A DNA stretch of 18,983 nt, from NCBI GenBank assembly GCA_934277615.1, contig CAKQUV010000012.1, forward strand, positions 1 through 18,983. Reading direction: 5' to 3'. Below are positions 12,693-18,983 of this stretch, piece after piece (the first letter of the stretch is position 1; each line of letters begins with the position of its first letter). The position numbers and the translations under genes are program-made. Below the pieces are notes generated by a model. It saw only the letters and a program-made list of their open reading frames with translations. It was not told the DNA's origin and did not search any database. The stretch is from an uncultured Clostridia bacterium (GTDB lineage: Bacteria > Bacillota > Clostridia > Christensenellales > CAG-917).

Positions 12693-14582
12693 TTATTTCA
12701 ATCTGATTTGATCCTCGACGTCGAATATAGACATCTTGTCAACGGGCAATACAACGTCAATGCTTTCTTCATTAAAATCACCCCCGACCTTGGCGTATAA
12801 TACCACTCCGTCTCTCTCGCATTTTGCATATCGTTCGGTACCGTAATCTAAAATCTTTTCGACCGAAAACGGTATGCCGTCCGTCGCAATTTCAACGTCT
12901 TGTGGCGAAAACTCAAAACTCAATGCTTTGCCGATAATCTTCGTTCCGCCGATTCCGACCAACTTCGACGCAAGTTCTCTTGTGCACTCAAACTTATGTC
13001 CCATCGTCTCGAACGAAAATTTCGGGATTGCGGCAGACTTAACGATTTCCTTAAACGTTCTCTTATCCTTGTTCCTTTGACGAAGCATTTTTCCGCTTAG
13101 CGTATTGAACGCAGGTATTGCCTCGTGAACAATCTTGTCGTCCGTCGAACACGTAACTTTTTTCAAGTCGATACCAAGCGTAATCTCTCCGCTCGTTTCT
13201 TCGTCAAATAAAGCAAAAATTATCTGACCGCCTGTTTCGACGTAATGCAAATACTTTCCGTTGACTTCTTCGACCTTTTGCACCGTTCCGACAACGTCGT
13301 TTCCTTTTTCGACAGCATCGACAGGAATGGTCAACTTATAATTTCCGTCTTCCATTGAAAATGCCGACGGCAATTCTATCCTCGACGAACCGATTTCAAC
13401 CGTATGATTTTTCACGACAACGCTTATGACAGAGCAATCGGGAATTCTCGGAATCATATTCACTTCGGTTTCCGCATCAAATACTTGCATGTTTTCGATA
13501 TCAAACGAGATTTCCGTGACGCTTCCGACTTCAAAACGCGTCATTGTCGGCGCTTTTATAACAATTTTGGTCGAGCTTTGCAAGCCGAGTTCTTTGTCAA
13601 AGTTCAAATCTCCGAACACTTGGCTTTCGGTTCCCAATTCCTCGATGTGCGAAACCTTGATTTTTGCCTTTGCCGTATATTTTTCGGCATCGATGGAGAT
13701 ATGTTCCGCACGCAGTCCAAGCACGACTTTTTTCCCGTGGAACACGTCCGCTTGCTTTGCTTTTGCAAAGAAGTCTTTGGGCAACGCGATTTTTAACGGC
13801 GCGTCGGTAGCGACAAACGATATATCGTCGCCTTCGACATTGATTTCCGCATTGATGAAATTCATTTGAGGCGTTCCGATAAAACCTGCGACAAACACGT
13901 TTTGCGGATATCTGTACAAGTTGGTCGGCGTATCGATTTGCTGAACGAATCCGTCTTTCATAACGACTATTCGCGTGCCCATCGTCATTGCTTCGACTTG
14001 ATCGTGCGTGACGTAAATAAACGTAGTTTGCAGCCTGTGATGCAGCGCGCTTATTTCGCTTCTCATTGCAGTACGCAATTTTGCATCGAGATTTGACAAC
14101 GGTTCGTCAAGCAAGAAAACCTTCGGTTCTCTTACGATGGCTCTTCCCAAAGCGACTCTTTGACGCTGTCCGCCGCTCATTTCCTTTGGTTTTTTGTCCA
14201 GATATTCGGTTATATCCAACGTTTGCGCCGCTTCTCTGACCTTTTGGTCGATTACCGCTTTCGGCAATTTTCGCAATTTCAGACCGAATGCCATATTTTC
14301 GTACACCGTCATATGCGGATAAAGCGCATAGTTTTGAAACACCATCGCAATATCTCTATCCTTCGGTTCTACATCGTTTACGAGCGTATCGCCTATATAG
14401 AGTTCGCCGGCTGTGATTTCTTCAAGACCGGCTATCATACGAAGCGTGGTCGATTTTCCGCAACCCGACGGTCCGACGAATACAATAAATTCCTTATCTT
14501 TTATATCCATCGTGAAGTCGTTTACGGCTTTTGTTCCGTTGGGATAAACTTTGTATATGTGATTGAGTTTTACGTCTGCCAT
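12693..14582 (-). CDS. Sugar ABC transporter ATPase (MsmX/UgpC type) with long C-terminal extension
   Basis: This is the ATP-binding subunit that would drive the maltodextrin importer encoded just upstream; it acts as a homodimer on the cytoplasmic face. Residues 1-240 form the ABC domain: Walker A GPSGCGKST 37-45, Q-loop Q83 (MVFQNYALYPHM), signature MSGGQRQ 135-141, Walker B VFLLDE 155-160, H-loop H193. The normal TOBE region (VVLGLRAEHISI to MQVFDAETEVN) ends near 375, where MsmX/MalK proteins (about 365-375 aa) stop. Here another 250 residues follow, with two more segments that look TOBE-like (about 416-476 and 553-622, the latter ending VDKMSIFDVEDQ). The gene starts 10 nt after the malG-like gene with AGAGGG as ribosome binding site. 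Firmicutes MsmX often serves several importers; the operon position suggests dedicated use here. Confidence 0.95.
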   Translation of the reverse strand: MADVKLNHIYKVYPNGTKAVNDFTMDIKDKEFIVFVGPSGCGKSTTLRMIAGLEEITAGELYIGDTLVNDVEPKDRDIAMVFQNYALYPHMTVYENMAFGLKLRKLPKAVIDQKVREAAQTLDITEYLDKKPKEMSGGQRQRVALGRAIVREPKVFLLDEPLSNLDAKLRTAMRSEISALHHRLQTTFIYVTHDQVEAMTMGTRIVVMKDGFVQQIDTPTNLYRYPQNVFVAGFIGTPQMNFINAEINVEGDDISFVATDAPLKIALPKDFFAKAKQADVFHGKKVVLGLRAEHISIDAEKYTAKAKIKVSHIEELGTESQVFGDLNFDKELGLQSSTKIVIKAPTMTRFEVGSVTEISFDIENMQVFDAETEVNMIPRIPDCSVISVVVKNHTVEIGSSRIELPSAFSMEDGNYKLTIPVDAVEKGNDVVGTVQKVEEVNGKYLHYVETGGQIIFALFDEETSGEITLGIDLKKVTCSTDDKIVHEAIPAFNTLSGKMLRQRNKDKRTFKEIVKSAAIPKFSFETMGHKFECTRELASKLVGIGGTKIIGKALSFEFSPQDVEIATDGIPFSVEKILDYGTERYAKCERDGVVLYAKVGGDFNEESIDVVLPVDKMSIFDVEDQIRLK

Positions 14583-14592
14583 AATTACCCTC

Positions 14593-15438
14593 TTATTGTT
14601 TGACGGCGCCTGCCGACAAACCGTTTATCATATATTTAATCAAGAAGAAATACAAGATTACAATCGGGACGGCGATAAACACCGCGCCTGCCGAAAATCT
14701 TGCGAATTCGGTTTCGGGAAGAGACATAAGCCCGACCGCCGCCGTCCACATGTTTTTGTCTTTGAGAAGAAGCTTCGGAAGGATAAAATCGCTCCACGGC
14801 CACGCAAATTGCGTCAAAAGCGTATATACCAAAATCGGTTTTGACAGCGGAAGAGTTACGTTAAAAAATATCCTCGCATTGCTTGCTCCGTCGATTCTTG
14901 CCGCTTCGTAAATCGAATTCGGAATAGTGTCGAAAAAGCCTTTTTGCACCAAATAGCCCATCGGAGCACCGCCTGCATATATAAGAGCAAGCCCTATATG
15001 ACTATTGATGAAATTGAATTGCGTCATAAGCAAATACACGGCAACCATTCCCATAAACGACGGGAACATCCCGAGAATCAGCGCGCCCTTCATCAATGCT
15101 TTTCTTCCCTTAAACTGGAAAGACGAGATGACGTAAGCCGTTAGAATAACCAAAACAGTACCCAAAAGGCTACTTATCGTCGCCACAAGCAAAGTATTGG
15201 CAAACCACTTCGGATAGTCGTACATAACGGTGTCCGCAAACAGCGCCTTAAAAGAATCAAAGGAATACTCCGACGGGAAAAAACCGTTGAAACTATATAT
15301 GCTTCCGCTTGCGGAAAAACAACTCAGCACCACCCATATAATAGGAAATACGAAGATGATTGACACCAGCAACACAACGGAGTACGTGAGCAAAACGTTT
15401 GTGGTTTTTTTGAGTTTAACACTTGATTTTTTTCTCAT
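14593..15438 (-). CDS. Maltodextrin ABC transporter permease, MalG/MdxG-like
   Basis: One of two membrane subunits of the importer. The 281-aa product has about six hydrophobic segments, the first at residues about 14-40 and the last at about 251-270. The cytoplasmic EAA loop (EAARIDGA, 178-185, then FFNVTLPLSKP) docks onto the ATPase. The C terminus SAGAVKQ matches the MalG family ending (NGLSAGAVKG type), which reaches toward the MalF pore. The ATG overlaps the stop of the previous gene by 4 nt, with GGGAGG about 10 nt upstream. Substrate is assigned from operon context. Confidence 0.94.
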   Translation of the reverse strand: MRKKSSVKLKKTTNVLLTYSVVLLVSIIFVFPIIWVVLSCFSASGSIYSFNGFFPSEYSFDSFKALFADTVMYDYPKWFANTLLVATISSLLGTVLVILTAYVISSFQFKGRKALMKGALILGMFPSFMGMVAVYLLMTQFNFINSHIGLALIYAGGAPMGYLVQKGFFDTIPNSIYEAARIDGASNARIFFNVTLPLSKPILVYTLLTQFAWPWSDFILPKLLLKDKNMWTAAVGLMSLPETEFARFSAGAVFIAVPIVILYFFLIKYMINGLSAGAVKQ

Positions 15439-16826
15439 TTGAACGTATCCTCCCTCTTGTATGCCGACGAGCGCACGTAAACCAACAGGCTTATTGCCGA
15501 AGTGATGATAAACATAATCAGACTTATCGCCGCGCCTATCGAGTAGTAGTTGTTGTCAATCGACATTCTGTACAACCAGTTGATAAGCAAATCCGTGTCG
15601 CTCGCAAGGAAATAGCCTTCGCTAAGGACGTCGCTCCTTAAGAAATAGAACACGCCGAAGTTGTTGAAGTTGCCCATAAATTGACTGATTAGAACGGGCG
15701 TCGTAGAAAAAAGAACGAACGGAAGCGTAATTTTTCTAAACTGCATCCACGCACTTGCCCCGTCTATTCTTGCCGCCTCGTACAAATCGTTATTGATATT
15801 GGACAATATACCCGATGCAAGCAACATTATCGACGGAACGGACAGCCATGCGTTTACGAACAAACCTATCCCTCTTGCCATCCACTTGGAATTGATACCC
15901 AAAAAGTCGATGATTTTGCCGCCGTTTTGGACGATAATTTGATTTATCGGACCGCCGTTGCTGAACATATAATGAAACACAAGCAACGATATAAAACCGG
16001 GAACCGCATAGGCAAGCACGGGGAATGCTCTCCACAACGCCTTTGGTTTTACACATTTTTTGTTGTAGAGAATCGCAAGCCCGAGTCCGAGAAAATAATT
16101 GATGAACGTTGACAAAAACGCCCAAAGTAAGTTCCACCCGAGTATTTTGCCAAACGATTGCGATAAGTCGCCGACCGCAACCAATTTTCTGAAACTATCA
16201 AGACTCCAATCCACCAATTCGGGCGGCACGATTTTTCCGCCGTAGTTGGTGAATGCAATCAAAATCATAAAAATTATCGGCAAGACGTTGAATATCATCA
16301 CTCCGACAATCGGAATGACGAGTGCCGCCTTATAAAAATTGCGGTTCATCAGCGACGACAAATCGTCTTTGAACGATGCGACTTTGCCTTTGAAGAGCAA
16401 CTCTTCTGCGCCCCGATGTGCGTCTTTTATGTTTGCCACATAGACGATAACGAGCGCAATAAGAGCAATCCAGGCAAAAATGCCCATAAGCAACATAATC
16501 ACCGAATCGTCGCCCTTTATGCCGAGCCACGGATCTGCTTTTACCGTTCCCAAGGTAAAAAATCCAAACAAGTCCTTTATTCCTCTGAGAGCGAAATAAA
16601 CGATAAATCCCACTTCCGACAGAATGTAGAATAGCCCTTTTATATATTGTCCGTTGACCATTTGTCCGGCACCCATAAAGAACATCGACGCATACGTTGC
16701 CCTGCCCGACGTGGCAAAAAACTCTTTTAAGTTCTTTCGGGATTGTTTCGCTTTTTCGGAAACGTTCCGACGCTGCTTAGCGGCATTCTCTTTTAGGTTT
16801 TTATATCTTTCTTTCAAACTTGTCAT
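15435..16826 (-). CDS. Maltodextrin ABC transporter permease, MalF/MdxF-like
   Basis: Partner membrane subunit of the importer. It is 463 aa, longer than simple sugar permeases (about 300 aa), as expected for the MalF/MdxF type. A very basic N-terminal helix (residues 1-35) precedes extra hydrophobic segments at about 45-80 and 109-132 (SMFFMGAGQMVNGQYIKGLF). The conserved permease core starts at about 165. The EAA loop is EAARIDGASAW 350-360 followed by FRKITLPF. It begins 2 nt after the binding-protein stop and no Shine-Dalgarno sequence is visible before the ATG, so translation probably depends on coupling. It overlaps the next permease gene by 4 nt. Confidence 0.94.
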   Translation of the reverse strand: MTSLKERYKNLKENAAKQRRNVSEKAKQSRKNLKEFFATSGRATYASMFFMGAGQMVNGQYIKGLFYILSEVGFIVYFALRGIKDLFGFFTLGTVKADPWLGIKGDDSVIMLLMGIFAWIALIALVIVYVANIKDAHRGAEELLFKGKVASFKDDLSSLMNRNFYKAALVIPIVGVMIFNVLPIIFMILIAFTNYGGKIVPPELVDWSLDSFRKLVAVGDLSQSFGKILGWNLLWAFLSTFINYFLGLGLAILYNKKCVKPKALWRAFPVLAYAVPGFISLLVFHYMFSNGGPINQIIVQNGGKIIDFLGINSKWMARGIGLFVNAWLSVPSIMLLASGILSNINNDLYEAARIDGASAWMQFRKITLPFVLFSTTPVLISQFMGNFNNFGVFYFLRSDVLSEGYFLASDTDLLINWLYRMSIDNNYYSIGAAISLIMFIITSAISLLVYVRSSAYKREDTFK

Positions 16827-16828
16827 AG

Positions 16829-18253
16829 TTATGCAAAGGTATGAATAGCCTTGTAAATATTCGACGATATTTCTTCGATAACGCTTTGAAGTTTTGCCGT
16901 ATCGAAGGAACGCTTACCGCATCCGTCGGTTGCTATTTGTTTGAATCCCGCTGAAATCGGCGTCCAGATTTGCTTGACCGCGCTAATGGACGGCATAACC
17001 TCCAAAACGCCAGAATCGAGGTTTCTATAGGTAATTTGAGACGCTAAAGACTCTGTTTGTGCAATTACGTCGCTTCTTGCGGCAACGACGCCGAGCATAT
17101 CCGCACGAGCTTTCACCATTTCGTAACCCGTTGCGAATTCGACAAACTTGACAGCCCAATCACGGTTTTTGGTATAACTGCTCACCGCATATCCGTTCAC
17201 GCCGCCCATGGTTTGTTGCTCGATCCACAGATTACCGTTTTTGATATCTTGTTGAGTGGTTATATCTCCGTCCTTCGGAAGTTTCGGCAGTCCTGTAATA
17301 ACGAGATTCTCTTTCGCCTTTGCGTCCGCGCTCGCCTGATCGAGTCCCTCTTTTTGATATTGAAGCGACATCTCTTTCAAGAACTGTGAAGTGATATCAG
17401 GAGTGGTTATCGTCGCAAAAATCGTTCCGTTTGCAAGCATGGACGCGCGACCGTTTGTAAACGAATCGTCAATACACTTTTCATCCATGACGCCAGCAAG
17501 CTCCCACATAATCTTTGCACCCTTCACCGCATCGTTTTTTGCAATACCTATATCCTTGTCGTTGGTGTTGTTGTTGCCAAACACGTATGCGCCGTACGAA
17601 AGCAAGAAACCGATATTGAAATATTCGTTTCTCAACTCGATGGCATAACCGAACTTATTGCGGTCTGCTTTGCGAATACCTTTGCTGTATCTGTACATTT
17701 CCGTCCAATATTCAACCATATCCGGCACGTCGTTACCATTCTTATCCCATTCGGTTTTCCAGTTGTCGGGAAGCGCGTCCTTGCGATAAAACAGTAACGG
17801 TTGTTGAACGTTTACCGGCACTCCGCAATAAACGGTTTTGCCATCGTAATTGTATTTGAAGGCATCCCATGCGTTTTGCGGGATTTTATCGTAGCAATCC
17901 ATCTTCTCAATATCGAGCGGGATTATATGATGTTTTTCGACGTACGACATGAGAATATCGTTTGCCTGATACAATACGTCCGGTCCGTGACCGTACGGTC
18001 CGTCTTTTTCAAGGTCGCTGAACTCGTCCATATTCGCATCGACGGCTTTTACCCCTTCGCTTGCATACTTTGCATTGAATGCGTCCAGCAATTCCTTGAG
18101 ATATCCTTCCTTTTTTGCCGTATCGTTTTCAAGAATACGCAACACGACCTCTTTCTCATCTTTGTCTTTGTTGCACGCCGTAAAACAAAGTACGACCGTT
18201 GTCATCACAATAGCAACGATCAATAACATTGTCACAAATTTACCCTTTCTCAT
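16829..18253 (-). CDS. Maltodextrin-binding lipoprotein of the ABC importer
   Basis: A 474-aa extracellular solute-binding protein (MalE/MdxE-like, SBP family 1/8). Residues 1-27 are a lipoprotein signal with FTAC lipobox and acceptor C27, so it would be anchored outside the membrane. Typical features follow: VVLRILENDTAKKEGYLKELLDAFNAKY, GPDVLYQANDILMSYVEKHHIIPLD, YCGVPVNVQQPLLFYRKDALPDNW, and ASMLANGTIFATITTPD. It overlaps the upstream GH13 gene by 4 nt (ATGA) and has AAGGAG 7 nt before its ATG. Substrate specificity for linear maltodextrin is inferred from the neighbouring GH13 and GH77 enzymes, not from binding residues. Confidence 0.92.
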   Translation of the reverse strand: MRKGKFVTMLLIVAIVMTTVVLCFTACNKDKDEKEVVLRILENDTAKKEGYLKELLDAFNAKYASEGVKAVDANMDEFSDLEKDGPYGHGPDVLYQANDILMSYVEKHHIIPLDIEKMDCYDKIPQNAWDAFKYNYDGKTVYCGVPVNVQQPLLFYRKDALPDNWKTEWDKNGNDVPDMVEYWTEMYRYSKGIRKADRNKFGYAIELRNEYFNIGFLLSYGAYVFGNNNTNDKDIGIAKNDAVKGAKIMWELAGVMDEKCIDDSFTNGRASMLANGTIFATITTPDITSQFLKEMSLQYQKEGLDQASADAKAKENLVITGLPKLPKDGDITTQQDIKNGNLWIEQQTMGGVNGYAVSSYTKNRDWAVKFVEFATGYEMVKARADMLGVVAARSDVIAQTESLASQITYRNLDSGVLEVMPSISAVKQIWTPISAGFKQIATDGCGKRSFDTAKLQSVIEEISSNIYKAIHTFA

Positions 18254-18983
18254 AATTTTTCTCCTTCTATAACAAAGGAATCGGCGTCGCCGTCCTTATT
18301 TTTATTATACTCTATAGACGGCTTTGCGCCAATACCTATTTTCTTGCATCGGCGTATAATCAACCGCAAAACCTGCTCCTTGCTTGCCCTTTCAATCACT
18401 ACCGCGTCGTCTTGGGAATAAATTTTTAATTCCCCGTTTTTTATTGCAGGCTGTCGTTTAAGTTTAAGCACGTCTTTGAGCGAAACTTGAAAATCGATTA
18501 TTTCTTTCTCTTTCAATCTCGAAAATTCAAACGTTCTTCTGCAATCGGGATCATATTCCCCTTCGAGCAAAATATCCGTGCCATAGTACAGATTGAAACT
18601 TCCCGGCAAAAATATCAGCGTCGCTATTGCACAAAGCAATCTGTTGCGGTCTTTGTTTATTTGTGTATAAAATCTCGCCGTGTCGTGACTATCGAGCAGA
18701 TTGAACATCATGTTGTTTGTGACGTCGCTATATCTCATATAAAGCGAATTGAGCTGCCCCGCAAGTTGCTTTTCGTCTATGCTCTCGTCAACCCAAAAAT
18801 CCATCATGCGCTTTGTGAGCGCATAGTTCATAATGGAATCAAACTGATCGCCCCTAAGGAAACTCTCGCTGTTATGCCAGTTCTCCCCAATCAAAGCCGA
18901 ATCGGCTTTTTGAGACTTTACCGCTTCTCGCGCCTTTCTCCAAAAACCGTGCGAAACCTCGTCGGACACGTCAAGACGCCACC
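18250..18983 (-). CDS. GH13 alpha-glycosidase (neopullulanase/cyclomaltodextrinase type), C-terminal part
   Basis: Only the last 243 codons lie in the window; the reading frame stays open through the right edge, so the GTG at 18969 is internal. The visible part carries all three catalytic residues of clan GH-H: the nucleophile Asp in WRLDVSDEVSHGFW, the acid/base Glu in ALIGENWHNSE, and the stabilising Asp in FNLLDSHDTARF. The motif YYGTDILLEGEYDPDCRRTF matches the neopullulanase/cyclomaltodextrinase group (usually YYGDEIGMEGGKDPDCR). A short beta-sandwich C-terminal domain ends the protein. It would cleave imported maltodextrins or cyclodextrins, probably in the cytoplasm, but the N terminus is not visible. 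It overlaps the binding-protein gene by 4 nt. Confidence 0.93.
   Translation of the reverse strand, partial: WRLDVSDEVSHGFWRKAREAVKSQKADSALIGENWHNSESFLRGDQFDSIMNYALTKRMMDFWVDESIDEKQLAGQLNSLYMRYSDVTNNMMFNLLDSHDTARFYTQINKDRNRLLCAIATLIFLPGSFNLYYGTDILLEGEYDPDCRRTFEFSRLKEKEIIDFQVSLKDVLKLKRQPAIKNGELKIYSQDDAVVIERASKEQVLRLIIRRCKKIGIGAKPSIEYNKNKDGDADSFVIEGEKL

Noticed and set aside
18250..18969. A complete 239-aa protein starting at GTG 18969
   Set aside because: The frame continues upstream to the window edge with WRLD, part of a conserved GH13 catalytic motif, so this is the C-terminal part of a longer enzyme.

Overview
The window reads as a chromosomal segment of a Gram-positive, Firmicutes-like bacterium, most likely an uncultured clostridial (gut-type) lineage. 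That placement is inferred from four signs: near-consensus sigma-A promoters, strong GGAGG ribosome binding sites, two lipobox lipoproteins with Firmicutes-style architecture (a PrsA/SurA-like protein carrying an InlB B-repeat, and a maltodextrin-binding protein), and an MsmX/MdxF/MdxG-like sugar importer. TAA, TAG and TGA all behave as stops (code 11). All protein genes lie on the minus strand; only the tRNA cluster is on the plus strand.

Layout from high to low coordinates. (1) 18983-11175: a maltodextrin operon, GH13 hydrolase (3' part only) - binding lipoprotein - two permeases - ABC ATPase - GH77 4-alpha-glucanotransferase, with 4-nt overlaps or very short gaps throughout. (2) 10341-10842, plus strand: four tRNA genes (initiator fMet, elongator Met, Val-TAC, Glu-TTC) with a near-consensus promoter and a strong terminator, facing the 3' end of the sugar operon. 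(3) 9878-7458: a single-gene unit for an 806-aa lipoprotein with its own likely promoter and a clear terminator. (4) About 7400-6130: a 1.3-kb gene-free region full of inverted repeats, including a near-palindrome of about 148 bp, a nested inverted repeat of about 170 bp and a row of five hairpins. (5) 6129-1: a promoter, a hairpin leader and the S10/spc ribosomal protein operon in canonical order (S10-L3-L4-L23-L2-S19-L22-S3-L16-L29-S17-L14-L24-L5), running off the left edge inside rplE.

How the parts work together: the sugar operon would capture linear maltodextrins at the cell surface (MalE-like lipoprotein), import them (two permeases plus ATPase) and process them in the cytoplasm (GH13 cleavage and MalQ disproportionation). 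The ribosomal operon and tRNA cluster are housekeeping translation genes. No phage, CRISPR, toxin-antitoxin or transposase gene is visible. The unusual parts are the hairpin-rich spacer upstream of the S10 promoter, the extended ABC ATPase with extra TOBE-like repeats, the B-repeat inserted in a foldase-like lipoprotein, and an initiator tRNA with two predicted U-U mismatches in its T stem.
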